From: Epiperipatus broadwayi
Taxonomy: Eukaryota; Onychophora; Udeonychophora; Euonychophora; Peripatidae
Reading direction: 5' to 3'
DNA: 64,000 nucleotides
Assembly: GCA_028023455.1 (NCBI GenBank)
Contig: JAQFVV010000001.1
Location: 27,458,426 to 27,522,425, forward strand
Shown here piece by piece: positions 1-11,305 of the stretch (positions are counted from its first letter, which is position 1; each line of letters opens with the position of its first letter). The notes beneath the pieces were generated by a model that was not told the DNA's origin, did not search any database, and saw nothing but the letters and a program-made list of their open reading frames with translations. A program made the position numbers and the translations under genes.

Positions 1-535
1 TTTCAATCCAAACTGCATCTCTTGATTATGAAGGCTTGCACTTGGTAACATTACTGTAAGGAGAGTCACAGCCCGTCTAAGCATATGAAATGGTGATCAT
101 ATTTATCTTACCCATAGAATAATGATGATTGTGGTTTTTGAAAAACCAAAGACACCAAAATATATAGATGCTGAACTAGTTCAGATCTATATGACTATAC
201 AAGCAAATGAATTTGGGTTGCAAAACATTATTGTGTTTTCATCTTTATAGCTTTATAGTTAATCAAGTAGGTAAAAAGGGGCTGCTAGAGAATTGCATTA
301 GATCCTAAGATCTAGGTGCAATTCTATTAAATCCAAGACTCCTCACTGATGAATGCCACAAACTAGAAACTAGTCGGGATATTAAATGAGTAGGCACTAG
401 ATAGGGATTTTATGCACAAACCTTCCTGAATTCATTAATTATGAAGGCTTGCACTTGGTGGCATTATGGTATGGAGAGTTTTCTACTATTATTAACAGCC
501 TCTATAAGCATATGAAATGGTGATCATATTTTGAT
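1..535 (+). repeat. Interspersed repeat F1, copy 1 (runs off left edge)
   Basis: This is the same family as the palindromes at 17320-18183 and 39847-40118. Shared blocks include 'ccaaagacaccaaaat', 'ttgcattagatcctaagatc', 'ctcctcactgatgaa' and 'gagtaggcactagatagg'. Here the copy is in plus orientation and is not folded back. A block of about 90 bp (attatgaaggcttgcacttg through gcatatgaaatggtgatcat) occurs twice in the same direction, near 25-112 and 440-526, so the unit seems flanked by direct repeats. No protein is encoded. The class is unknown; it could be a non-autonomous element spreading as tandem or inverted dimers. Confidence 0.7.
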
Positions 536-2950
536 GATTTTATAAAGAATGTAATTATAATTTTTGCAACATATTCTTTGTGATTGCATAAGCAGAGAAT
601 ACCATTATATAAGTTTACTTTGTTAAAAGTCAACATTATAGTTAGCTTTTTTCTCCAAGGTTTATTCCTAGTTATTTGGTTAGGAAACTAATTTTGCTAT
701 TTTAAATAATGGATAGTATTCTGTTTTAATAATTTTTTTTTTCTTTTGGTTTATTTATGATTAATTTTTTATTTTTGTAGTAATACTGCTAAATGGCAGC
801 TACTTTAAAGTACTAAATTTCATATAAAAGTTAAAATTTAATATTTTTTTTGTTGCTAAGATTATTTGCAAAGTTAAAAAAAAAAAGTATTGTTATCTGA
901 AATACATATTTATGCAAAATTTCAACCATATTGGAAATTTAAATGAATGAAAATTGAGTTATAAGACTTCACAGGCAGAAAGATAGATCGACAAAAAGTA
1001 GATTAAGTTAAATAAAAACATATAAAAACCCCCAAAATCTAATAAGATCTAATTATACAATATTTTAAATTATAGCTTTCTTCTAATTGTTTTAATACAA
1101 ACATTGCACTTGATAGATCAATGTATAATGAAATTTGTCTAAGCAACTATGCATAGATAGAATGTTTGATTAAAAAATATTTGATAACCAATTGTTGTTA
1201 TTAAGTTTATGATTATTACTTCACTTTAATTGAAATAATTGGTAAGTGGTGCCCTAGTAGGCAGCTAAAAAGAAGATTGAGCTTTAGAGTTGATCTTTTA
1301 ATATATGCTAAGCACTTTTAAAAGCATGTGCTTTCGTTGTTTGATCCCAGCTATGAATATGAAAGCACAAGATATTGTAAATGTATTTTCGTAGAACTTT
1401 TTATTTTGTTTTTATTAATTAGCAGCATTTTTTTAAAAAAATATAAATTGCTAAAAATTTGATATCATTCTGACTATGAATAATAATAAAAAAAGAAGTA
1501 GATTACATACATTTAAAGAATAATCTCAACAAAGTAAAAGTATTTATTTATTTTGTTTAAACTAAACATAGACATTCTTTTTTGTGCAGTGAAAATTGTT
1601 CCTACTGCTAAAAGAAAATTTTTACAGCCATTGTTTTAATTAAAGTGAAAGGCTGAAACCTTTTTGCATACACATTTAGAATGCTTATATAACAGCCAAT
1701 CAGATGTAATAATGACTGTATAGGTAGCTCTCAAGTCATAACACAAGACAGAGATTTTATAAGAAAAAGGTGATTCCACCTTCTTCTTTACTTAAATTTC
1801 TATATATATAAGCCAGTCTGAAGCATTTTGACTTAAGAGCATGAAGTTTTTAAACATCTTCACATTTAACTCACTGCATATTATTGTTAAATCAACAACG
1901 CGAAATCTTTCGATTTACAATGAAGCATCATTTTAGTAAAGCATATACCAAAAATTTAAAACTACTTTGAAAGGAAATTCATATAATTTGTATATAACAA
2001 AAAATAGAAAGGAGTAATAAATTTTAATGAGAAACTTAATATTGAGTAATTTTTACAATATTTTCTGGCATTTGAAATATTACAACTTGTACATTTTTTT
2101 CAAGATACTTATCTATTATTCTTGAATTGGTTTTTGACTTTTATTAGAGAAAAAATTGACATTTTTGGAGTGCTATCAATTATGACAGCATATCTTCTAG
2201 CAAAGCACACTATTTTGGATAATATTTTTCAAGAATTGTATGTAACATAAACTCTAAGAAAAATTTATATTGAAATTTTTGCTACAGAAATTCATTACCA
2301 TGGAGTTTGATTATTTTCATTTGCAGTTCCTTTAGTGTTATTTTTCTATATCAGCATTAATGGATTTGCAAAGATTAAAGTTGCCTTTTTTAAGTTTGAA
2401 GTCATTAAATCTAGAATTGTTTTTTTTTTTTTTTTCAAAACATTTAATTCATCAATATAAGTAATGTATTCAGAAGCTTTATGATTCATAATATAATAAA
2501 ATGTTATGTGACACTAGTCCTGAGTTGATTTTTCCAAACTTGAAAGTTTCATTTCAAAGGTTTTGACATCAGTGAACTATTGTTGAATTAACTGATTTTC
2601 CTTTTTCAAATCAAGATAATTTAAATGGTGATAATATCTACAAATACACAAGATCATTAATTCCCTTATTATTTTTAACTTAAGAGAAAATATACTTTTT
2701 ATTTTCAAAAAAATTGCATACTTCTCTGAATAGATAAAATTGTTAGAACATTTCCTCTTTGCCTAACAAATGAAGTGCACAACAAAATTCAAGTTCTAAA
2801 AATTTTTTAAAATTTTAATGATAAAGTGTTTGGATTTTATATATTGACAGCTTGAAATAATGACACATAACAGTTTAATTAAATGTGATATTTGAAATGT
2901 CATTGCTAATATTTTCAAATATTACTAATTTGGCTCATAAATTTTTTTAA
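536..2950. other. AT-rich sequence, no gene seen
   Basis: Low-complexity A/T sequence with homopolymer tracts and no open frame of note. A tRNA-like B-box remnant (tttgatccc near 1342-1350) hints at an old SINE but is too decayed to call. Probably intronic or intergenic. Confidence 0.6.
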
Positions 2951-4600
2951 TAAATTGTGTCATGTGTACCAGTCAAAATCGTGTGTTCATTCAACAAGAC
3001 CTAGAATCCAAGCAAACTATAGCAATCTAGCAATGTGCGAGATACACAGGTCTGGAACAGTACTAAATGCTAACCTATTTGCCTGTGCTCCAGGGTCTCT
3101 GACTATATGGACAACGCTTTTGAGGATACTAGCAAGCTTTCATTTCCTCCAGTCCCAGCAATGAGAACAGGGTGAGCAAAGAGATTTGGAAATCGATAAT
3201 ATTTAAACAATTAGCCAATGATTATCACAAAATATATTACTTAAAGTGCGGGGTAGGCTATTCTTTAATAGATTAATAATCAGATACTTAATATCGTTCA
3301 AGGCAACTTTAAATAAAATGAATTAATTAATAATACCCATGAGATCTTTAATTGAATTTGAAATAATTTAACTTAACCTAAACAGTCAATGAATAACAAA
3401 TGCGAGAATATAGAAAATAATATAATATAAATTTATTGAACAATTAAATATGGTAATAACAAAAATAGCTGTATAGAATGTCTGGGCAATGGGAGTTATA
3501 ACTTTAATTTGCAATCACGCACTTTAGAGATGAGTCGATAAATCATACTATTTATATAAATACATAAAGTGTTATTACATACAGTTAGTTGGTGCAATTA
3601 TTACATATCTAGAACAATGGATCATTCGTGCAGTTGCTCAGATATTGTGGTCCGGTTAATATGCCAAGAATCAATATGTCAATTAGGTAACCAAATACCT
3701 TGGAACTTAATCCTCATCTAAAATATTATGTATTCACATTAATAAGCTGTATTGGTCATGATATATAGATATGAATAAGAATTTGAGTTGTGTGATTTGA
3801 AAAATGTGCGATACTTTAGGGATTACTCAGATGCATGGGAGCAAAACTTTGCAGCTTGAAAGAAGCTGTAATGCATAATCTGACTTAAAATTAAACGAAT
3901 GGATGGCGAACGACATGCAATTACAACTAATAAAGAGCATTGCAGGTGAATAGAAAACTTAATAATAATAATAATAATAATAGTAAGGCGGTATTGCGTT
4001 ATCACTTACAATCGTATCTAGAGAGGTGGTCGTTTAAGACATTCTTAAGTAGCTTTGTCATATTGGTACGAAAGGAGTATGCCTGCACGATGGCCAAGGT
4101 CATATCTCAGAAGAGTAATGGCACAAGTGGGTGTTGGGATGGTTCATCCGTATGTTTCCCATACACTGATTCATTGGGGGTGCCTGGAGAAGATCCCAAG
4201 TAGGAAAATACATCTACTTTTAGAAGGATGATGAATAGTGGGATTGGTCATTCCGAAGATCCCCAAAATAATGACAAAGCAGGAAAATTATGAATAACAA
4301 TTGCAATGATACACTTATAACACCCAAACATATAAATAGTTTGTGTCACTAATGACCACGATAAATTAATAAACACCTGACTCTTATAAGATGCTCTCCT
4401 GTGCAATGGAATCCTTAAACACAAATCATCCTGGGCAGTTAACTAACGCTCAATAAACACACATCAAGGAGATCAGAATTAAAACTAAAAGGGATAAATT
4501 GCTCTCTCCCACCCCTCAGAAATATCTCCATATTTCTACCAGCAGTCATTGCACAGATAACTGTGATTACTTATAAAATAACAGCCTTTCACGTTACAAT
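2951..4600. other. Higher-GC patch of unclassified, probably transposon-derived sequence
   Basis: Base composition is visibly less AT-rich than its surroundings around 2985-3185, 3820-3960 and 4010-4260. Short open frames (for example 2955-3164 and 3940-4203) have no recognisable motif, start within the patch and read as chance ORFs. A short (AAT)n run lies at 3961-3982. I could not assign a transposon class; the patch may be a decayed LTR element or a LINE 5' region. Confidence 0.35.
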
Positions 4601-5004
4601 CATTAAAATAAAATTAGAAATTACATATTGAATTCACTGCTGGTGAGATGTACTTAGTTAAAATGATAGCTTTTAATATTGAGATGAGGATTAAATTTTA
4701 TAGTTAGGTGTAATAATTTAATGCAAATATCAAAACCTTCTGGTCATTTAAAGAATAACATTATTGAAAATAATTTGTATAAAACCGAGGGAGTTTATAA
4801 CAACAAACTTTAAAGGAAATTTAAGTCTACTTAGTTTGATAGGAGAAAACTATTGTATGGGGGGGGTGGGTGTAATTTCACTTGCTAGATTGTATACTTT
4901 CTTGGCATATCAAAATGAATTAGAATAATAAAATAAAAACAGAATAATAAAATAAAACAGTCAATTAATTCTAAATTGCCTCACCAATTGATATAGCATT
5001 ATAA

Positions 5005-5172
5005 TAAATCGCACAGACATTATTAGCATTTATTTGACAGCTTTAAATTTAAGAGAGAAAGAAAGGCGTACAATATAGTTAAAATAAAAGATTATATTAA
5101 ATCACAGACATTATTAGTGTTTATATAATAACTTTAACATTAAGCAAGGAAGGAACTATGTACAATATTGTT
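5005..5172. repeat. Two-copy degenerate tandem repeat, period about 92 bp
   Basis: The block at 5005-5081 (cacagacattattagcattt ... gtacaatatagtt) is repeated at 5098-5172 (cacagacattattagtgttt ... gtacaatattgtt) in the same orientation, with scattered mismatches. It is non-coding. Confidence 0.6.
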
Positions 5173-5742
5173 TAGGATTATTTAGGATTAGCGTAATTTG
5201 TTAACTCAGAGTTCATAGTTGGCGGCAAGATAGATATTACCTTGGGCTTGAGGATGAGACGATGTAGATATCGGTGGATCATGATCATGGGCTAGCTTGG
5301 GTTGAAACAGGCATTTGTCGAGATTGAAGAGTCTTTTAAGCACACATTTTCTGGACAGTTCGCATATTAGGTTTAGATGTTTCTAACTGGATACAGTTAG
5401 CTAAATAAGCCTCCCAGAGGCAGGGGTAAATACTTTTCTCTTACCCCTCCATGACTTTGCTGCACAACGCAAACTTGTGTGAAGTATCTTTGACTGGACA
5501 CGAAACAAAAAATTAGACCAAAAAATATAAAATATTAGCTATTTATACAAGTACACATTAAAGAATCAGCCGCTGCAGGAATGAAAAGATCAGAGCAATA
5601 AAATGACCAGATAAAATAATTAAGAACCTCTGACATCTATGCCTTTGTGTATATTTTAAGAATGATACAAAGTTCCACGAATTTTTAAAATAAAACTAAT
5701 TGCATTGCACCATTAAATATTACTTAAACTCTCAAACTGGTA

Positions 5743-5963
5743 GCAATAAAATTTCCCAGCTACAATGGTTTGTCTTCTAAGTGGCGGTTTGTCTTGTAAA
5801 TGACATTTGTATTTCTACATAAATTAGTGGCAATTAAACTTCAAGAATACCGTGGTTTGTCTCTCAAATGGCAATTGTCTTTCTAACTTAATTAGAAGCA
5901 ATAAACTTTCAAACATACCACGGTTTAATCTCTTAATTGACCATTCTATTTTTATATAAATTA
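5743..5963. repeat. Three-copy degenerate tandem repeat, unit about 70 bp
   Basis: Three successive units each hold 'caataaa' or 'caattaaa', then 'cttcaa' or 'ttcccag', then 'ggtttgtct' or 'ggtttaatct', then 'aaatggcaattgtc'-like text and a 'cta(c/a)(a/t)taaatta'-like end. Units begin near 5743, 5828 and 5891. The first has an extra internal 'ggtttgtct' duplication. Old minisatellite-like array. Confidence 0.55.
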
Positions 5964-6221
5964 TTACATGCAGGTTTACAAAAAATATATATAAATTGTT
6001 TTATATATAATATAAATTGGTTAGAAGGCCATTGAAATAAAATTATAAAATTCTATAACTTTCAAATATTACTTTTTATACGCACATACCCATGTGTAAG
6101 ATGAACATGCAAACAAACTAAATGTTTATGTATCCATACATCTCACTATATATATTATTGCCTATTAAATATATATAATTCAGGTTCAAACCCGTTCTAG
6201 TGTCTATATAATTGGCACTAG

Positions 6222-6259
6222 GTGAAGCGCAAATCTGCAGGGCAGATTTCCAGCTTCAC
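6222..6259. repeat. Short strong hairpin
   Basis: GTGAAGC and CAAATCTGC pair with GCAGATTT and GCTTCAC around a 3-base AGG turn, with one small internal mismatch region. It follows a tRNA B-box-like 'ggttcaaaccc' at 6183-6193. It may be part of a decayed SINE or MITE; no other copy was noticed in the window. Confidence 0.5.
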
Positions 6260-6804
6260 GTGCAATACTATAAAATCATTAAAGCCGTAAAGTGGATTTA
6301 AAAAAATAAAACTACAACACTTTGCATATTGTCTTTTTTAAATAATACAATAAACTGTTCTAATTTTTGCTTATTAACACTACATACGCATGCATGGGAA
6401 GAATTGTTACAAGTTATGTATAATTAGTGGAAACAAAAATTTGACCAAGAATTTAATCACTAATTTTCATTGATTGAAAATTCGAGGAATCGCTCATTTA
6501 CAACCCTCAAACAAAACAAAGCATGAGTTAATGGGTGAGAAAAATAAAACTTAAGAAAGTTTAATAACTGATACTATGCTGGTTTAGTCATGAAGAAACA
6601 TGTCATATAAAAATTCATAAAGAGTAGCAGTCCATGGGTTGCAGGTTAGCATCAACTGGTTTAAATCTATTAAAATGAAAACTTGCTTAAAAATTTTGTT
6701 GTGTGTTAATTTTGGATACATGCTTTTGCTTTGTAATAATTGATAAAGATGTCAATGATTGTGTTTTTTTTTTTTTCATTTACCTTTTGTTTCATTATTT
6801 ATAC

Positions 6805-8367
6805 AACATCACATATGTATTCTAGTTCACTTGCATGTGTAGCTCAATTGTCCTCAAAGCTGTGTATTGTTACCAAATAGATAACTAAGAACAAACAAGC
6901 TTAGCGGTTTCAAAAGGCCAGCCTTCATAATCATAATGTGACTGCTAATATGGTTATGAAAATTTATGCAAATATACTAGACATTCTATTTCCTCCATAA
7001 AGTATAGCATGTGTCTTTCCTGTTTATGGCACCTTAATTTTTCTTTTTGAGATCATGTCTCTCTCTGCACATGATTGCGGGCTTATCTGGAATACACTCA
7101 TGGTGGCTTGTTCTGGTGCTGAAAGAAAACTGAATAGGTGGAAGAATGATTAAGAGCTCCATTGTATGAGTATTTGTATTGTGCCATTCATGTGGACAAA
7201 GATGCTCTGCTTTCCCCATAGTATGTGCCTTTACAGTTATTGTTGGAGTAATCAATATTGTATACTGTTGGGGGTCTGTAAAAGTGGAGTTTGATCTTTA
7301 GTGTTGTTGGAGTTTGGGGAGGTGCAGAAGCAAAGCTTATATCTGTCATTGAGGATAGAATATAATTTACTATATAAATTAGAGATAATCTAGGTTTATC
7401 TTGTTTGATGTGGGTGTTAAACTGTTTATTCTGGAAGTGTAAGATTCTTTTATCGTTGGTGGACTGCCTGAACCCTAAATTCAGTAAATCAGTTCTGTAT
7501 TTTGTTAAATTCGCTTTGGTGTCTGCCTCAACTCTACATAACAGCTTGTTTCTGTGCAAAAAATATGATAAGCCAGATAATTTATGTTTGGTTGGTGCAT
7601 CACACTGAAGTGTGGGTGGCTTCTGATCTCCAATGGTTTGATGGCCATGCTGTAATGGCAATGGTCATTTTCTCTTTGTATGTTAACATCCAGATATTTA
7701 ACTTGTTGATGTGCATCTTCAATTGTAACATTCACAGCTAGTGCTGTGCTGGTTTCCAATTTGACTTTGATTTGTGTGATGACTCTGGGGTAGTGGTGAT
7801 GAATAGGTCGTCCACATATCTGGTATATATTAGAAAGCATATAGGGTTTAAACCAGGTATGATCTCATAGTAGTTAATGAAGATGTTGGTGATTATGCCA
7901 CTTCTGTGATAAACCCATGGGCCAGCCTTGCTTCATGGAGAAGCACTGATTTCTAAAGAACACCACAATGTTGCTGTTCAACCAGCATAAAAACTCATGA
8001 ATGAAGTCTACTTGAGGTTGGGCTGTTTTTTGTGCCAAAAGTTCATCTCTGACAGTTTGGATGGATTTGTCTCTATTGATGGAGCTATATAGTTCAGTAA
8101 CATCCATGGTGGCCAATTTGATGTTTGGATTCAGTTCTAAATCTTTGATGGAGGATAGAAATTTTGCGGTTGATTTGAGGGTGTATGATCCAAAGCCCAA
8201 TGTCTGGATGAGTTTGTTGTTCACTCATTCGATTGTCTGTGTAATGTGCTAAATCCAGCATTAATCAGACCGGTGTGCTGTCTTTGTCTTTTGGCATTTC
8301 TAAAAATCCTGGATGATAGACTGTGATATTCTGACTTTGTGAAAGCTTTATTGCAATGTTTTTTGAG
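6805..8367 (-). mobile_element. Penelope-like retroelement fragment (RT + GIY-YIG), minus strand, decayed
   Basis: Reading right to left, the fragment holds reverse-transcriptase pieces followed by a GIY-YIG endonuclease. A frame at 7874-8224 contains LATMDVTELYSSI and GWPMGL, matching the conserved palm motifs of Penelope-like RTs. The YVDD catalytic codons lie at 7807-7818. A frame at 7505-7840 carries the post-YVDD 'QVKYLDVNIQREN' motif. A frame at 7188-7661 ends in VYNIDYS...YYGESRASL, the GIY-YIG signature. Several frame changes break the protein. The 3' tail runs to about 6805, where 'attctagttcacttgcatgt' mirrors the end of the neighbouring plus-strand copy. Penelope elements are retroelements whose RT is related to telomerase and is joined to a GIY-YIG nuclease. 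This copy is inactive. Confidence 0.8.
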
Positions 8368-9455
8368 AATAGATCATACCTGGTTTAAACCCTGTATGCT
8401 TTCTAAGATACACCAGATATGTGGATGACTTATTCATTGCTCCACTCCAGAGGTCATCACACAAATCAAAGTCAAATTGGAAACCAGCACAGCACTAGTT
8501 GTGAATATTACAATTGAAGATGCACATTAACAAGTTAAATATCTGGATGTTAACATACAAAGAGAAAACCACCATTGCCATTACAGCATGGGCATCAAAC
8601 CATTGGAGATCAGAAGCCACACACCCTCCCAGTGTAATGTACCAACAGAACATAAATTATCTGGCTTATCATCTTTTTTGCACAGACACCAAAGAAAATC
8701 TAACAAAATATAAGAGATGATTTACTGAATTTAGAGTTCAGACAGTCCACTATCGATAAAAGAATCTTACACTTCCAGAATAAATAATTAACACCCACAT
8801 CAAACAAGATAAACCTAGATTATTGCTACCATACATCTCCAATTTATATAGAAAATTACATTCTATCCTCAATAACAGATATAAGTTTTGCTTCTGCACC
8901 CCCAAACTCCAGCAACTTAATCAAAACACTAAAGATCAAACTCCGCTTTTACAGACCTCCCATACAGTATACAATATTGCTTGCTCCAACAATACCTGTA
9001 AAAGTTCATACTATGGGGAAAGCAGAGCATCTTTGTCCATGCGATTGGCACAACACAAATAGTCATACAATAGAGCTCTTAATCATTCTTCCACCTATTC
9101 AGTTTTTTTTCCACACCAGAACACAAGCCACTACAAGTGTATTCCAGATAACCCCACAATCATGTGCAGAGACCTGACCTCAAAAGAAAAATTAAGGAAG
9201 CCTTCTTCATCACCTTAGACAAAGATGCCATAAACATGAAAGACCACATGCCATGCTTTATCGAGGAAATGGAATGTCTAGCATATTTAGCATAAATTTG
9301 CATATCATTAACCGTATTAGCAGTCAAGCTATGATTATGAGGACTGGACCCTTCGAAAGCGCTAAGCTCGTTCTTTCTTATTTATCTATTTGGTAACAAT
9401 ACACAGCTTTGAGGATAATTGCACTACACAAGCAAGTGAACTAGAATACATACAT
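8368..9455 (+). mobile_element. Penelope-like retroelement fragment (RT C-half + GIY-YIG), plus strand, decayed
   Basis: This copy begins at 'gatcatacctggtttaaacc', just before the RT active site; RYVDDLF is encoded at 8415-8435. It continues through the thumb region to a GIY-YIG domain in the frame 8823-9062 (VYNIACSNNTC...YYGESRASLSMR), then a 3' tail to about 9455. It is the inverted counterpart of 6805-8367, so the two copies lie 5' end to 5' end. The coding frame is interrupted several times. Both copies keep 'gattatga(g/a)g ... cgaaa(g/c)cgctaagc'-type sequence in the 3' tail (about 9333-9366 here). Confidence 0.8.
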
Positions 9456-11030
9456 ATATTTACCCAAAATAGAAAATTTATTTGACTTTATCACATTATC
9501 ATATATGTTTTTCAGAATTTTTAAAAAATGTATTCTCTTTTGGTAGTTTCTTATAATTATTTTTTTAAGTAACATAATGATGTATTTTTTTAATTTGTAT
9601 TTATTTTCATTATTTATGGTTAAAACAACATTCATAATAATCTTAAAAAGGTCCATTAAGTTTTTTTTTTTAATTCTCATTAGGAATCAGTCACATGCTA
9701 CTGACAATTAATTTTTCCAACTCAATTTCATCTATATTTTTATTTCTACTTACAAAATCTTCTAAATACATAACTCTTTTTATAATCCATTCTAAAATAA
9801 TTAAAAACTGTGTTTTGAACCCTAAATTTTAGTCCACAGAAATTTTTAGGGATTACATGTTGAAACAAAAAGAATAATTGAGTGAACCATAGGGTAGCTG
9901 CTTCAGTCTACATTTAATCTGCTCAGTAGAATATTTACTAGTATCTCTATTAGAAATATTTTCTATAGTAAATGAATATAAAGCTGAAAACATATTATAT
10001 GTAGATAATCTGTAAAATCATTTATTTTTTATTTTTTTTGAAAATAGTTAACCTTTATACTTTTTTTTATTTTTATAAATCAATAAAATAACAAAGATAT
10101 TTCTATTTATAGGAAGATTGATATATTTAATAAAATCTTTCATTTTTTAAAATTTTGACAGTTAAAACTAAAATTCAGTATTTTTTCTTTCTAGTTCATT
10201 TTTATATTTGTTTTTTTCTTTCTATATTATTACCATTCATCCATTACCTTTTTTTTTTTTGTTAGAATATCGTAGTATTTGTTTTTTATGATAATCAAAA
10301 ATGAATTATGTAATTCTTGTAAAATTTGATATATTTAATGTATTAAGTTTTGTGTGTATACTAATGTCTGTTGATAAAAGTTTTTTTTGTTATCTATTAC
10401 TGTATCCAAGTGATAAATGACTCAAGAAAATTTGTTTTGGTTTGTGGCTTTCCTATGCCAATAAATCAAAAACACTGTCCTGAAGTTCAGCTTCGCTTTT
10501 GAGATTGTTAAACTATATAATATATGAGATTTTTATTTTTGTAAAGTAGATAAAAAAGTAAAGAAATTTATAATGGTGGAAATAAAAAGTTAATTTTCAT
10601 TGTTTAAAAATATTATTTATTTATTTTTTCCTATAAAAAGCTGAAACCATAAATAAAATTGATTTTTAAATTATTATTACTATTATAATTTACATATTTA
10701 TTCTTATAAAATATGATTACGTATATTTTTTAACATTTTATAAATAAATATCAGCTGCACATATCTAAATGAAATATTAAGAACTTAAATATGTAAAAGA
10801 GCATAGATTTCACTGCAAATATGAGAGTAAAACAAACTTTAATTTACAAAATAATTGATAAGTTTATTTCTTTATACAGGTTCGAGATAATAGATTTTAC
10901 AAAGATGTTTTACGATAAAGCAAGAAAGTATTTATTATTGGTTTTACTGGCTGAATTAAAAGAAATATTTGAACTATTAGACATTAAACTGAGTGTTTAT
11001 TTAAATTTACTATAGCTATAGTTTTGAAAT
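9456..11030. other. Extremely AT-rich sequence, no gene seen
   Basis: Long A/T homopolymer tracts. Short frames (9441-9680, 10821-11015) are lysine- or isoleucine-rich chance ORFs without motifs. Confidence 0.6.
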
Positions 11031-11305
11031 TAATGATTAAAGTTCATCTGAGAGTTCTTGTGGTAGTCGTGAAGGTTATTATCTAACTCCTGGTCAGCAG
11101 GTTGTTTTTTTGGCTTTGTTTTGTGCATAGGCAACAGCTCTCTACTTGAAGTACTGTGGAAGTAGGTTTCTATCAGTTAAAGTTATCCATCGCTATGTTG
11201 GCTTGTACTATTTCGGCACTTGGATGGAGACGAAGATCACTGTTCCTCGGGCGTGAGGAACAGCACAATCCGCCTAACTATTCGGCCATCCTTGCAGACC
11301 TTTTT
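11031..11305 (-). mobile_element. tRNA-derived SINE, minus strand
   Basis: Read on the minus strand, the element opens with 'ggtctgcaaggatggccgaatagttaggcgg'-type sequence, whose GGCCGAATAGTTAGGCG (complement of about 11270-11288) closely matches the D-arm/A-box of class II tRNAs (Leu/Ser type). It is followed by a perfect 9-bp hairpin, CTGTTCCTC/GAGGAACAG, and a degenerate B-box. The remainder, to about 11031, is a tRNA-unrelated body. It stands out from the flanks by its higher GC. No second copy is present. tRNA-headed SINEs are known from cephalopods; family membership is not established. Confidence 0.6.

Noticed and set aside
2955-3164. Plus-strand ORF of 69 codons in a GC-richer patch
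   Set aside because: No domain, no splice or start context, and composition is explained by repeat-like DNA; not supported as a gene.
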